A stretch of 64,000 nucleotides of DNA from Micromonospora_J zhanjiangensis. GTDB lineage: Bacteria; Actinomycetota; Actinomycetes; Mycobacteriales; Micromonosporaceae. Under the pieces are notes generated by a model. That model was not told where the DNA came from, ran no database searches, and saw only the letters and a list, made by a program, of their open reading frames with translations. Positions 8,843 to 18,595 of the stretch are shown here, piece by piece (within the stretch, counting starts at the first letter, position 1; the number at the start of each line of letters is the position of its first letter). The stretch is taken from NCBI RefSeq assembly GCF_042650605.1, contig NZ_JBHSBN010000019.1:1-64000 (forward strand), read 5' to 3'. The position numbers and the translations under genes are program-made.

Positions 8843-8856
8843 GAATGACGGTAACG
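8801..8856. promoter_or_regulatory. Inverted repeat framing overlapping divergent start codons
   Basis: CGTTACCGT (8801-8809) and ACGGTAACG (8848-8856) are perfect 9-bp inverse copies 38 bp apart, each lying a few codons inside one of two divergent genes. Midway sits the 12-bp palindrome AGTAGCGCTACT (8819-8830). This is a natural operator candidate for the MocR regulator encoded at 8841. Confidence 0.55.
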
Positions 8857-10235
8857 CAGCGCAACGTGTTATCAAAGACCTGCGCGCGCGGGTGGCCGTC
8901 GCGGAGCCCGGCACGCGACTGCCCTCGGTCCGGGAGCTGACCGTCCGGCACCAGGCCTCACCGGTGACGGTCGCCGAGGCGATCCGGCGGTTGGTGGCCC
9001 AGGGGCTGGTCGAGACGCGTTCCGGCAGAGGCACCTTCGTGGCGGCCGGACCGGAGCCGGCACCCGCCCCCGACCTGTCCTGGCAGACCGTCGCCCTCGG
9101 CCCCCGGCCGCCCGGCGAGCAGGAGCTGCAGGCGTTGCTCGCGGAACCACCGCCGGGGGCGATACCGCTGTCCGGTGGCTACCTGGATCCGGACCTGCAA
9201 CCGGCCACCGCACTCGGCGCCGCGCTCACCCGGGCCGGCCGGCAGCCGGCCTCCTGGCAGCGCGGACCGGCCGAGGGGCGGGCTGACCTGCGCGCCTGGT
9301 TCGCCCGGGAGGCCGGCACCGGGTTGCGCGCCGACGACATGGTGATCTGCCCCGGCGGGCAGGCGGCGCTGTCGACGGCGCTGCGCGCGCTCACCGCCCC
9401 CGGCGACGCCCTGCTCGTCGAGTCGCCGACCTATCTGGGCGCGCTCGCTGCCGCCCGGGCGGCCGGACTGCGGGTGGTGCCGGTCCCCGCCGACACCGAC
9501 GGCGTACGGCCGGACCAACTCGCCGCGGCCTTCGCCCGTACCGGTGCCCGGTTGTTCTACTGCCAGCCGCTGCACGCCAACCCGCACGGCGCGACCCTGG
9601 CCGCACACCGCCGGGCCGCCGTCGCCGGGGCGGTACGCGACGCCGGGGCGTTCCTGATCGAGGACGACTACGCCCGCGACCTCACCATCGACGGGCATGC
9701 GCCGCCGCCGTTGGCCGCCGAGGATCCCGACGGGCACGTCGTCTACCTGCGCTCGTTGACCAAGTCGGCCGCTCCCGGACTGCGCGTCGCCGCGATCGGT
9801 GCCCGTGGTCCGGCCGGTGCCCGGCTGCGCGCGGCCCGCCTGCTGGACGACCTGTTCGTCGCCGGTCCGCTGCAGCAGGCCACCGTCGAGTTCGTCACCG
9901 CGCCGGCCTGGGTACGGCACCGCCGTACCCTGCGCGGTGCGCTCCGGGACCGCCGCGGGGCGTTGCTGACCGCGCTCCACCGGCACCTCCCGGAACTCGC
10001 CCGGCAACCGGTCCCGCGAGGTGGCCTGCACCTCTGGGTCCGGCTGCCCGACGGCGCCGATGATGTCGCGCTGGCCGCCGCCGCGGCGGCCGAAGGCGTC
10101 ATCGTCTTCCCGGGCCGGCCGTGGTACGCCGCCGAACCACCGGCCCCGCATCTGCGCCTCAGCTACGCCGCCGCGCCACCCGACCTGATGGACGAGGCCG
10201 TCCGCAGGCTCGCCCGCGCGCTGGCGGCTTCGTGA
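8841..10235 (+). CDS. MocR/PdxR-type regulator (GntR HTH fused to aminotransferase)
   Basis: 464 aa. Residues 1-72 are a GntR winged helix (RLPSVRELTVRHQASPVTVA, then RSGRGTFV); 110-464 are a class I/II aminotransferase fold with the PLP Lys308 in LTKSAAPGLR. MocR proteins use the aminotransferase domain to sense PLP or amino compounds and usually act on a neighbouring gene, here the divergent EamA exporter. ATG 8841 is required because the HTH begins within ten residues. No ribosome binding site is available between the two start codons, so both transcripts are probably leaderless. Confidence 0.92.
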   Translation: MNDGNAAQRVIKDLRARVAVAEPGTRLPSVRELTVRHQASPVTVAEAIRRLVAQGLVETRSGRGTFVAAGPEPAPAPDLSWQTVALGPRPPGEQELQALLAEPPPGAIPLSGGYLDPDLQPATALGAALTRAGRQPASWQRGPAEGRADLRAWFAREAGTGLRADDMVICPGGQAALSTALRALTAPGDALLVESPTYLGALAAARAAGLRVVPVPADTDGVRPDQLAAAFARTGARLFYCQPLHANPHGATLAAHRRAAVAGAVRDAGAFLIEDDYARDLTIDGHAPPPLAAEDPDGHVVYLRSLTKSAAPGLRVAAIGARGPAGARLRAARLLDDLFVAGPLQQATVEFVTAPAWVRHRRTLRGALRDRRGALLTALHRHLPELARQPVPRGGLHLWVRLPDGADDVALAAAAAAEGVIVFPGRPWYAAEPPAPHLRLSYAAAPPDLMDEAVRRLARALAAS

Positions 10236-10330
10236 TCATCTGCGGGTCCCGGCCCGGCCCGGCCGGTCCGACGACGGCTCCGCGACCGATGCCCGGATGC
10301 CTACCGCGGCCGGGGAAACCGCCGGCCGGT

Positions 10331-12391
10331 TCAGGAGCCGACGGCGGCTTCGTTGCGCAGCACGAGGATGGCGATGTCGTCCCGGGGCGACTCGACCGAG
10401 AAACCGATCGCCGTCGACCGCAGCCGGGCCGCCACCACGTCGGCCGAGTAGCCGGCCAGCGGCTCGGCGGCCTCCCGCAGCCGTTCCGTGCCGAACAGTT
10501 CCCGTCCCCGGCGGCGCTCGGTCACCCCGTCGGTGTAGAACACCAGCGCGTCGCCGGGCCCCAGCGGTACGTCCGCGGCCGGCGACGCGATCGTGTCGAG
10601 CAGTCCGAGCGCGGTGCCGCCGGTGCCGACGAACCGGGCCCGGCCGTCGGCGTGGACGAGCACCGGACGGTCGTGCCCGGCCAGGTGCAGGGACAGGTCG
10701 AGCCGACCGTCGCGGGTGGCACCCACCGCGGCCAGGGCCAGCGTGCAGTAGCGGCCACCGCCCCGGTCCACCAGCGTCTCGTTCAGCCGGGCGAGCAGCT
10801 CCGGCAGCGGCTTGCCGTCCCCGACCAGCACCCGGATCACGTTGCGGACCAGTCCGGTCACGGCCGCGGCCTGGACGCCCTTGCCGGAGACGTCGCCCAC
10901 CACGACCAGCCACCGCCCGTCCGGCAGCGGCACCACGTCGTAGAAGTCGCCGCCCACCTCGGCCGCGTCACCCGTCGGGACGTACTCGGCGGCGAAGCCG
11001 ATGCCGTCGACGACCGGCAGCACCGGCGGCAGCAGCGACCGCTGCAGGGTCTGCGCCACCCGACGCCGTTCGGCGTGGATCCGGGCGTTCTCGATCGCCA
11101 GCGCCGCCCGGCGGGCCACGTCCTCCAGCACGCCGATCTCGTCCGGGTCGTGCCGGTGCCACTGGTGCCGGCCCACGGCCAGCGTGCCCAGCCGCTGGCC
11201 GCGGGCGACCAACGGCACCGCGATGCCGTCCAGCGGGGCACCGATCGGCACCTGCGAACCGCTCCGGGTCGCCTCGCGCAGCCGGGCCGACACCGAGTCG
11301 GGGCCGGTCTGCCGGAGCAGCTCGTGCAGCTCCGGCAGGACCGACTCGTCGGCGTGGGTGGCCGCCGCGAGGTGCAGCCGGCCCCACTCGTCGGTGGTGT
11401 GCACCGCGCACCACTGGCCCAGTCGGGGCACCACGAGCTGGGGGACCAGCGCCATCGTCAGGTCGACGTCGAGGGACTGGGCGAGCAGCTCACTCGCCTC
11501 GGCGAGGAAGGTCAGCCAGGACTGCCGGCGGATGTCCGTCCGGCGCAGCCGGTCGTTCTCCAGGTGCAGCGAGAGCCGCTCGGCCATCAGCGCGGCGAGC
11601 GGCTGGGCGTACGCCGACGGCGCCGCGTCGATTTCCAGCTCCCCCCGGTACGGGCGGTTGACCGCCAACGGCACCCGGAGCAGCTCGTCCTCCGGGCGGG
11701 GCAGCCGGCCGTACCGGGCCAGCGACTGCCAACCGGCACCGTCACCGCGGTCCAGCCGGACCGTCCCGCCGGCCGCGCCGACCATCTCCGCCACCCGGGC
11801 GAGCAGGGCGGCGGCGAAGTCGGGCAGCGGATCGTCCGCGTACGGATCGGGTGTGACCTGCATCAACGCGTTCATCGCGCCGGCGCTCGGGACCTCGGGA
11901 GCGACCGGGGTCCGGTCCGGCGGCGCCGTGATGGCCGGTCCACCTGCGGCCTCGCGCAGCAGGCCGGACCGATCCTTGCGGTCCAGCCGGAACCAGACGC
12001 CCTTGCCGGTGGGCAGGTGGGTGGTGCCCCACCGGCTGGCGAAGTGGTCGACCAGCAGCAGGCCGCGACCCCGTTCGGAGACCTGGGCGATGTCGGTCAG
12101 GTCGTTGCGGGGACGGGCGCTGAGTTCCTCGATCGGTCCGGGTGCGAAGTCGGCCACCGTCACGTTCAGCCCGGTCCGGTCGGTGACCAACTCGATGTCC
12201 AACTCGGTGCCGGCGTGTTCGACGGCGTTGGTGGTCAGTTCCGTGGTGAGCAGCAGGGCCTCGTTGAGCAGCTCGTCCAGGTGCGCCTCGACCAGCACCG
12301 CGCGCACCAGCGCCCGGGCCGCCGCCGGGGTACGCCGATCGGCAGGCAGCCGGACCCGGCGCACGGTCCCGTCCACGTCGTCGGCATTCAT
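10331..12391 (-). CDS. SpoIIE-type serine phosphatase with HATPase and GAF domains
   Basis: 686 aa, three domains. Residues about 15-135 are an anti-sigma-factor type HATPase (LLTTELTTNAVEHAG N box; RGRGLLLVDHFASRWG G box). About 240-410 are a GAF sensor. About 430-680 are a PP2C/SpoIIE phosphatase (AEVGGDFYDVVPL, VGDVSGKGVQAAAV, DALVFYTDGVTERR, DDIAILVLR), with the metal-binding Asp residues present. Proteins of this kind control anti-sigma/anti-anti-sigma partner switching. It is cytosolic and divergent from the poly-HAMP kinase; a STAS protein lies 9 kb away. ATG 12391 is chosen. Confidence 0.9.
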   Translation of the reverse strand: MNADDVDGTVRRVRLPADRRTPAAARALVRAVLVEAHLDELLNEALLLTTELTTNAVEHAGTELDIELVTDRTGLNVTVADFAPGPIEELSARPRNDLTDIAQVSERGRGLLLVDHFASRWGTTHLPTGKGVWFRLDRKDRSGLLREAAGGPAITAPPDRTPVAPEVPSAGAMNALMQVTPDPYADDPLPDFAAALLARVAEMVGAAGGTVRLDRGDGAGWQSLARYGRLPRPEDELLRVPLAVNRPYRGELEIDAAPSAYAQPLAALMAERLSLHLENDRLRRTDIRRQSWLTFLAEASELLAQSLDVDLTMALVPQLVVPRLGQWCAVHTTDEWGRLHLAAATHADESVLPELHELLRQTGPDSVSARLREATRSGSQVPIGAPLDGIAVPLVARGQRLGTLAVGRHQWHRHDPDEIGVLEDVARRAALAIENARIHAERRRVAQTLQRSLLPPVLPVVDGIGFAAEYVPTGDAAEVGGDFYDVVPLPDGRWLVVVGDVSGKGVQAAAVTGLVRNVIRVLVGDGKPLPELLARLNETLVDRGGGRYCTLALAAVGATRDGRLDLSLHLAGHDRPVLVHADGRARFVGTGGTALGLLDTIASPAADVPLGPGDALVFYTDGVTERRRGRELFGTERLREAAEPLAGYSADVVAARLRSTAIGFSVESPRDDIAILVLRNEAAVGS

Positions 12392-12675
12392 GACCGGTGT
12401 CCCATTTCTGGCTGCTTCCCCGTTTCTGGCCCGCTCTGCGGCGTCACCCGGCCGCGCGGACCCGCCTCGTATCCTCCACGGCCCGGCGCGGAGAACCAAG
12501 CCACCGGCCGGATGCGGCGGGTGAAGATCGCCGACTCGCGGGACCGGCCGGATCGGCGCGCGACTGGTACCCGGCGGTGCGCAGGCACAATGATGGGGTG
12601 CTGGCCGACGACGCCCACCCACGGGCGTCCGGCGCCCGGCGCCCGGCCAACCCTCCCCGAGCTGAGCGAGGAAAG

Positions 12676-15600
12676 ATGACCACGGCGAAAGAACCGCGCG
12701 CCGTCGACAGGTCCGCCTCCGAGGAGTCGGTCCTGCTCGGTGAGCTCGCTGACGCGCTGCGACGGGTCCGTCGCGGCGACCTGAAGGTACGCCTGCCGCG
12801 GCGGGCCGGGGTCGCCGGCGAGGTCGCCGACGCCTTCAACGACGTGGTGGCCCTGCAGGAGCGGCACCAACTCGACGTACGCCGGATCAGCCGGATCGTC
12901 GGCCGGGACGGGCGGCTGACCGAACGGCTCGACGAGGAGGGGCTGGACGGTTCCTGGGCCGAGGGGCAGCGGGCGATCAACTCGCTGATCGACGACCTGG
13001 GCCGGCCGACCACCGAGATCGCCCGGGTGATCGTGGCGGTGGCCGACGGTGACCTGTCCCAGCACATGGCGCTGGAGATCGACGGGCGACCGCTGCGCGG
13101 CGAGTTCCTCCGCATCGGCCGCACGGTCAACACGATGGTGGACCAGCTCTCGTCGTTCTCCAACGAGGTGACCCGGGTGGCCCGGGAGGTGGGCACCGAG
13201 GGTGAGCTGGGCGGTCAGGCCGACGTCCGGGGCGTGGCCGGCACCTGGAAGGACCTGACCGACTCGGTCAACACGATGGCGTCCAACCTGACCCACCAGG
13301 TGCGGTCCATCTCGCAGGTGTCCACGGCGGTGGCTCGGGGCGACCTGAGCCAGAAGATCACGGTGACCGCCAAGGGTGAGGTCGCCGAGCTGGCGCACAC
13401 CATCAACTCGCTCACCGACACGCTGCGCTTGTTCGCCGAGCAGGTGACCCGGGTGGCCCGGGAGGTGGGCACCGAGGGCAAGTTGGGCGGCCAGGCCGAG
13501 GTGCCCGGGGTGGCCGGCACCTGGAAGGACCTCACCGACAGCGTCAACTCGATGGCGTCGAACCTGACCGCCCAGGTGCGGAACATCGCCCAGGTGTCCA
13601 CCGCGGTGGCCCGGGGCGACCTGAGCCAGAAGATCACCGTGGCGGCCCAGGGCGAGATCCTGGAGCTGAAGGACACCGTCAACACGATGGTGGACCAGCT
13701 CTCGTCGTTCGCCGACGAGGTGACCCGGGTGGCCCGGGAGGTCGGCATCGAGGGCAAGCTGGGCGGCCAGGCCCAGGTCCGCGGCCTGTCCGGCACCTGG
13801 CGGGACCTCACCGAGAACGTCAACCAGCTCGCCGGCAACCTCACCTCGCAGGTGCGGAACATCTCCCAGGTGTCGACCGCGGTGGCCAAGGGCGACCTGT
13901 CGCAGAAGATCACCGTGGACGCCCGGGGTGAGATCCTGGAGTTGAAGTCGACGGTGAACACGATGGTGGACCAGCTCTCGTCGTTCGCCGACGAGGTGAC
14001 CCGGGTGGCCCGGGAGGTGGGCACCGAGGGCAAGCTGGGCGGTCAGGCCGAGGTGAAGGGCGTGTCGGGCACCTGGCGGGACCTCACGGACAACGTCAAC
14101 TCGATGGCGTCGAACCTGACCTCCCAGGTCCGGAACATCGCCTCGGTCACCACGGCGGTGGCCAAGGGGGACCTGTCGCAGAAGATCACTGTGGATGCCC
14201 GGGGTGAGATCCTGGAGTTGAAGTCGACGGTGAACACGATGGTGGACCAGCTCTCGTCGTTCGCCGACGAGGTGACCCGGGTGGCCCGGGAGGTGGGCAC
14301 CGAGGGCAAGCTCGGCGGTCAGGCCCAGGTCCGCGGCGTGGCCGGCACCTGGCGGGACCTGACCGACAACGTCAACTCGATGGCGTCGAACCTGACCGCC
14401 CAGGTGCGGAACATCGCCCAGGTCTCGACCGCGGTGGCCAAGGGCGACCTGTCGCAGAAGATCACCGTGGACGCCCAGGGTGAGATCCTGGAGTTGAAGT
14501 CGACGGTGAACACGATGGTGGACCAGCTCTCGTCGTTCGCCGACGAGGTGACCCGGGTGGCCCGGGAGGTGGGCACCGAGGGCAAGCTGGGCGGTCAGGC
14601 CGAAGTGAAGGGCGTGTCGGGCACCTGGCGGGATCTGACCGACAACGTCAACTCGATGGCGTCGAACCTGACCTCCCAGGTCCGGAACATCGCCTCGGTC
14701 ACCACCGCGGTGGCCCGCGGCGACCTGGGCCAGAAGATCACCGTCGACGCGCAGGGTGAGATCCTGGAGCTGAAGGACACCGTCAACACGATGGTGGACC
14801 AGCTCTCGTCGTTCGCCGACGAGGTGACCCGGGTGGCCCGGGAAGTGGGCACCGAGGGCAAGCTCGGCGGTCAGGCCCAGGTACGGGGCGTCTCGGGCAC
14901 CTGGCGGGACCTCACCGAGAACGTCAACCAGCTCGCCTCCACGCTGACCACCCAGCTGCGGGCGATCGCGCAGGTCTCCACGGCGGTGACCCGGGGCGAC
15001 CTGACCCAGCGGATCGCCGTCCGCGCCCAGGGCGAGGTCGCCGAGCTGAAGGACAACATCAACCAGATGATCGTCACCCTGCGGGAGACCACCAAGAAGA
15101 ACGCGGAGCAGGGCTGGCTCGACTCCAACCTGGCCCGCATCGGTGGCCTGCTGCAGGGACAGCGGGACCTCGGCGAGGTCTGCCGCATGATCATGTTGGA
15201 GGTCACCCCGCTGGTCGACGCCCAGCTCGGCGCCTTCTTCCTGGCCGACAGCAACGACGGCGTGACGCGGCTGAACCTGACCGCGTCGTACGGCTACGTC
15301 GCCCGGGACCACGACGTGACGTTCGCGCCCGGCGAGGGGCTGGTCGGCCAGGCCGCCCTGTCCCGGCGCGTCATCCGGGTGGGTGCGATGCCGGAGCGCC
15401 GGCTGACCCTGCGCTCCGGGCTGGCCGAGACGGCGCCCACCGACCTGGTGGTACTGCCGGTGCTGTTCGAGGGCGAACTGCTCGGGGTCATCGAGTTCGC
15501 CAGCGTCACCCGGTTCTCCGCGCTGGCGGTGGCGTTCCTGGAACGACTGGTGCTCACCATCGGCGTGGCGGTGAACACCATCCAGGCCAACCGGCGCACC

Positions 15601-17043
15601 GAGAAGCTGCTCGCCCAGTCCCAGCGGCTGGCCCACGAGATGCAGGAACAGTCGGCCGAGCTGCAGCGCACCAACGCCGAGCTGGAGGAGAAGGCCAAGC
15701 TGCTGTCCGAGCAGAAGGGCAACATCGAGACCAAGAACCGCGAGATCGAGATGGCCCGGATGGGCCTGGAGGAGAAGGCCCAACAGCTGAGCCGGGCCTC
15801 GGCGTACAAGACCGAGTTCCTGGCCAACATGAGCCACGAGCTGCGTACGCCGCTGAACTCGCTGTTGCTGCTGGCCCGGCTGCTGGCCGAGAACTCGGAG
15901 CAGAACCTGACCGAGAAGCAGATCGAGTTCGCCCGGACCATCCACAGCGCCGGTTCCGACCTGCTGTCCCTGATCGACGACATCCTGGACCTGTCGAAGA
16001 TCGAGGCCGGCCGGATGGACGTCGAGCCGGTCGAGGTGCGGTTCGACGAGATCCGCGGCTACGTCGAGCAGGCGTTCGCCCCGCAGGCCGAGGAGAAGGG
16101 CCTGGACTTCCAGGTACGGGTGGCCCGGGAGATGCCCGACACCATCGTCACCGACGCGCAGCGGCTCCAGCAGATCCTGCGCAATCTGCTCTCCAACGCG
16201 GTCAAGTTCACCGACAACGGGGCGGTGACGCTGCGGATCGGGCCGGCGCCGGAGACGGCGTACTTCGACGTGCCGGCGCTGGCGACGGCCCGCCGGGTGG
16301 TCGCCTTCACGGTCATCGACACCGGCATCGGCATCTCCGACGACAAGTTGTCGCTGATCTTCGAGGCGTTCCAGCAGGCCGACGGTACGACCAGCCGCCG
16401 GTACGGCGGTACCGGACTCGGACTGTCGATCAGCCGGGACCTGGCCCGGCTGATCGGCGGCACCATCGCGGTCTCCTCGGCGCCCGGCCAGGGCTCGACC
16501 TTCACGCTCTTCGTGCCCGACGTGCTGACCCCGGACGCGGTGGTGGCCCCGATGCCGGCGCCGGCGCCGCCGCTGCGTGGCAGCCTGCCGCCGCTGCTGC
16601 GCCCGCCCACCGGTGACGTGGAACAGACGTCGAGCCCGGCCACCCGGCGGCTGGACGGCGCCACCGTGCTCATCGTCGACGACGACGTACGGAACGTGTT
16701 CGCGCTGACCAGCGCCCTGGAGCTGCACGGCATGACGGTGGTGTACTCGGACAACGGCGCGGACGGGGTGCGCCTGCTGGCCGAGCACCCGGATGTGGAC
16801 ATCGTCCTGATGGATGCGATGATGCCCGACCAGGACGGCTATGAGACGACGAAGGCGATCCGTCGCAACCACCGGTTCGCGGAGCTGCCGGTGGTGTTCC
16901 TGACCGCCAAGGCCATGCCGGGGGATCGTGAATCGGCGTTGCAGGCGGGGGCCAGCGACTACATCACCAAGCCGGTCGACTTGGATCAGTTGATCGAACT
17001 GATGGCTTCCTGGATCGACGGAACCAAGCGGAAGGCGGGTTGA
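12676..17043 (+). CDS. Soluble poly-HAMP hybrid histidine kinase (HAMP array-GAF-HisKA-HATPase-REC)
   Basis: 1455 aa with no transmembrane helix. Residues about 10-800 are an array of HAMP domains repeating every 92 residues exactly seven times from [11 protein letters not shown] at 13126. Then come a GAF domain (about 823-975), a coiled coil rich in Glu/Lys (975-1040), HisKA with [10 protein letters not shown] (phospho-acceptor His1054), HATPase ([24 protein letters not shown]) and a receiver (about 1325-1450; phospho-acceptor Asp1380 in VLMDAMMP). The layout resembles group III/Nik1-type osmosensing kinases of fungi and long actinobacterial HAMP kinases. ATG 12676 follows GAGGAAAG. The response regulator gene starts 4 nt after the stop. 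Confidence 0.93.
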   Translation: MTTAKEPRAVDRSASEESVLLGELADALRRVRRGDLKVRLPRRAGVAGEVADAFNDVVALQERHQLDVRRISRIVGRDGRLTERLDEEGLDGSWAEGQRAINSLIDDLGRPTTEIARVIVAVADGDLSQHMALEIDGRPLRGEFLRIGRTVNTMVDQLSSFSNEVTRVAREVGTEGELGGQADVRGVAGTWKDLTDSVNTMASNLTHQVRSISQVSTAVARGDLSQKITVTAKGEVAELAHTINSLTDTLRLFAEQVTRVAREVGTEGKLGGQAEVPGVAGTWKDLTDSVNSMASNLTAQVRNIAQVSTAVARGDLSQKITVAAQGEILELKDTVNTMVDQLSSFADEVTRVAREVGIEGKLGGQAQVRGLSGTWRDLTENVNQLAGNLTSQVRNISQVSTAVAKGDLSQKITVDARGEILELKSTVNTMVDQLSSFADEVTRVAREVGTEGKLGGQAEVKGVSGTWRDLTDNVNSMASNLTSQVRNIASVTTAVAKGDLSQKITVDARGEILELKSTVNTMVDQLSSFADEVTRVAREVGTEGKLGGQAQVRGVAGTWRDLTDNVNSMASNLTAQVRNIAQVSTAVAKGDLSQKITVDAQGEILELKSTVNTMVDQLSSFADEVTRVAREVGTEGKLGGQAEVKGVSGTWRDLTDNVNSMASNLTSQVRNIASVTTAVARGDLGQKITVDAQGEILELKDTVNTMVDQLSSFADEVTRVAREVGTEGKLGGQAQVRGVSGTWRDLTENVNQLASTLTTQLRAIAQVSTAVTRGDLTQRIAVRAQGEVAELKDNINQMIVTLRETTKKNAEQGWLDSNLARIGGLLQGQRDLGEVCRMIMLEVTPLVDAQLGAFFLADSNDGVTRLNLTASYGYVARDHDVTFAPGEGLVGQAALSRRVIRVGAMPERRLTLRSGLAETAPTDLVVLPVLFEGELLGVIEFASVTRFSALAVAFLERLVLTIGVAVNTIQANRRTEKLLAQSQRLAHEMQEQSAELQRTNAELEEKAKLLSEQKGNIETKNREIEMARMGLEEKAQQLSRASAYKTEFLANMSHELRTPLNSLLLLARLLAENSEQNLTEKQIEFARTIHSAGSDLLSLIDDILDLSKIEAGRMDVEPVEVRFDEIRGYVEQAFAPQAEEKGLDFQVRVAREMPDTIVTDAQRLQQILRNLLSNAVKFTDNGAVTLRIGPAPETAYFDVPALATARRVVAFTVIDTGIGISDDKLSLIFEAFQQADGTTSRRYGGTGLGLSISRDLARLIGGTIAVSSAPGQGSTFTLFVPDVLTPDAVVAPMPAPAPPLRGSLPPLLRPPTGDVEQTSSPATRRLDGATVLIVDDDVRNVFALTSALELHGMTVVYSDNGADGVRLLAEHPDVDIVLMDAMMPDQDGYETTKAIRRNHRFAELPVVFLTAKAMPGDRESALQAGASDYITKPVDLDQLIELMASWIDGTKRKAG
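13126..15060 (+). repeat. Seven in-frame 276-bp tandem repeats (HAMP pairs)
   Basis: Equivalent codons recur at 13129, 13405, 13681, 13957, 14233, 14509, 14785 and 15061, a fixed 276-bp period. The copies from about 13681 to 15000 are nearly identical at DNA level over long stretches (for instance the segment encoding [17 protein letters not shown]). Each unit holds two HAMP domains joined by conserved GTWRDLT and [11 protein letters not shown] stretches. Near-identity suggests recent duplication or ongoing gene conversion, and the array could change copy number by recombination. Confidence 0.9.
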
Positions 17044-17047
17044 GGGC

Positions 17048-17602
17048 GTGAGTGAGGTCGCCAGGGCGCTGCTGGTGGACGACCGGCGGGAGAACCTGCT
17101 GGCGCTGGAGGCCATCCTGCAAGGGCTGCCGGTCCAGTCGGTGGCGGTCGAGAGCGGGGAGGCGGCGCTCAAGCAGCTGTTGGTGGACGACTTCGCGGTG
17201 ATCCTGCTCGACGCCCAGATGCCGGACATGGACGGGTTCGAGACCGCCAGCCACATCAAACGTCGCGAGCGCACCCGGCACGTACCGATCATCTTCCTCA
17301 CCGCGGCGGACCGGGACGCGCAGCTCGCCCTGCGCGGTTACGCGGTCGGCGCGGTGGACTACCTGACCAAGCCGTTCGACCCGTGGGTGTTGCGGGCCAA
17401 GGTGTCGGTCTTCGTCGACCTGTGGGAGAAGGGCCGTCAGTTGACCGCCCAGACCGCCGCGGCCCGGGAGCGGGACGCGCAGTGGCGGGCCCTGAACGAG
17501 GCGGTCGACGCGGCCGCCGCGATCCTGCGGTCGCCCGAGCCGGACGCCCGGCAACGGGCGCTGGAACTGCTGGAGCAGGCCCGCTGGGGCACCGGCGGCT
17601 GA
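17048..17602 (+). CDS. Two-component receiver protein (REC with C-terminal helix)
   Basis: 184 aa. An intact receiver domain (about 5-125): LLVDDRRENL acidic pair, phospho-acceptor Asp in VILLDAQMPDMDG, the T in FLTAADR and the K in YLTKPFDP. The last 50 residues are a helical, Ala/Glu-rich tail with no DNA-binding or enzymatic domain, so it is a stand-alone receiver, perhaps a phosphate shuttle or sink for the preceding hybrid kinase. GTG at 17048, 4 nt after the kinase stop, implies translational coupling. Confidence 0.9.
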   Translation: MSEVARALLVDDRRENLLALEAILQGLPVQSVAVESGEAALKQLLVDDFAVILLDAQMPDMDGFETASHIKRRERTRHVPIIFLTAADRDAQLALRGYAVGAVDYLTKPFDPWVLRAKVSVFVDLWEKGRQLTAQTAAARERDAQWRALNEAVDAAAAILRSPEPDARQRALELLEQARWGTGG

Positions 17603-17656
17603 GCCGCCCGCTCGGCGCTCCGCCCGACCGGTCCACCAGAGCCCGCCGATCAGGGG

Positions 17657-17847
17657 TATGGCAGGCTCGCCTTCGAGCAGGTGGGCGCGGAGGCCCGTAG
17701 GCGGCGCGGGCTGACCCGGTTGTTCACCACCTGGGAGCCGGGGGAGGGCGGAGCGGTTCTACCTGCGGCTCAGATTCCGGTCGACGGGGAGCAGGGCAGT
17801 GGCCAGACCGCCGGCGAACTCGACCTCGCCGACGTCGGATATCGCTA
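17657..17847 (+). pseudogene. Frameshifted GNAT acetyltransferase C-terminal remnant
   Basis: The frame from 17657 reads YGRLAFEQVGAEARRRRGL then TRLFTTWEPGEGG, the acetyl-CoA-binding end of a GNAT fold. After PGEGG the family sequence continues in another frame (ERFYLRLRFRSTG) and returns to the first frame at GQTAGELDL. At least two frameshifts are thus needed and the N-terminal half is missing. It fills the otherwise gene-free 17603-18019 interval; the rest of that interval (17850-18019) shows no recognisable coding sequence. Confidence 0.7.
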
Positions 17848-18019
17848 CGGGTGCGTAACCGTTAGAGCTGAGAATCGTTCATCCAGAACGTGAAGAGAAT
17901 GAGCGAGCGCTCGGTGCCGCCGCTGATGGTGCACAGCTGGTGGGACACCTGTTCCCCAATGAACCGGTTCCGCCACAGGCCCGGCCGTGTCACGATTGCA
18001 GGGCGGGAGGCGTGGACCG

Positions 18020-18244
18020 GTGACACGACCTCGTCACGCTAAGGGCGGCGCCTATGAAGGCTTGCTGAAGGAGGCGGAGACGGCTGGTTGGACCGTCACA
18101 GGCGGGGGAAACAAGCACTTCAAGCTCAAGTGCCCGAACCCGTGCAAGTGCATGAAAACCATGTCAACAACGCCATCCGACCCGAATTACCTGCGTAACA
18201 TACGGGCGCAGCTCAAGCGAGTGACTTGTTGGGAGGACAGATGA
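18020..18244 (+). CDS. HicA-like small protein, possible mRNA interferase-type toxin
   Basis: 74 aa. A short alpha/beta protein: helix 12-23 (YEGLLKEAETAGW), strand and turn 24-37 with a single central His33 in GGGNKHFKLKC, four Cys (38, 42, 44, 70) and STTPSDPNYLRNIRAQLKR. Helix-GW-strand-xxH-strand followed by a basic helix is the HicA (dsRBD-like) pattern, where the His is catalytic, but similarity is weak and the canonical GSH is replaced by NKH. GTG 18020 follows GGGCGGGAGG. It overlaps the next gene by ATGA, so the pair is co-translated. Confidence 0.5.
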   Translation: MTRPRHAKGGAYEGLLKEAETAGWTVTGGGNKHFKLKCPNPCKCMKTMSTTPSDPNYLRNIRAQLKRVTCWEDR

Positions 18245-18561
18245 AGATCGAGATTCGTCTCGCTGCCGAGATGACCTTCGTCGCCGACCCGGAGGGCACC
18301 GACGAGCAGTTTGAGGCATTCCTGGACGAGGTGATGGACCAGCTGACTGCCATCGGCCGGGAGGACGTTGACCTCGCAGCAAGGCTGACCGATCGATACG
18401 CTGAGTTCGAGACTACGGTTGAGGCGACTGACTTCAGCATCGCGGGTGCGGGTTTCATGATGGATCTGCGCACGGCCCTGCACGCGGCCGGTTGCAACAC
18501 CGCAGACTGGCCCCGGTACGCGCCAAGCCACCAGCACGTACGGGAACTGCAAGGAGCCTGA
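18241..18561 (+). CDS. Small unknown protein coupled to HicA-like gene
   Basis: 106 aa; I do not recognise a family. It begins MKIEIRLAAEM, with an acidic middle (residues 18-55) and ends in a GAGFMMDLRTALHAAGC helix. Secondary structure looks like a small beta-alpha-beta fold. pI is acidic, which would suit a partner of the basic 74-aa protein before it. ATG 18241 lies inside the upstream stop (ATGA) behind GGGAGGA. By position it would be the antitoxin if the pair is a toxin-antitoxin system, but it has no HicB-like or DNA-binding motif. Confidence 0.6.
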   Translation: MKIEIRLAAEMTFVADPEGTDEQFEAFLDEVMDQLTAIGREDVDLAARLTDRYAEFETTVEATDFSIAGAGFMMDLRTALHAAGCNTADWPRYAPSHQHVRELQGA

Positions 18562-18595
18562 CACCGCGCGGCCCGGCCCGTTTGCCGGCCGATCC

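Noticed and set aside
13126..15060. Possible CRISPR-like or mobile repeat array
   Set aside because: The 276-bp period is in frame, without spacers, and encodes HAMP domains.
12388..17301. A 1637-residue open frame on the minus strand opposite the kinase gene
   Set aside because: It is the antisense shadow of a repetitive GC-rich gene; its translation is a His/Gly/Leu-rich low-complexity string with no domain.
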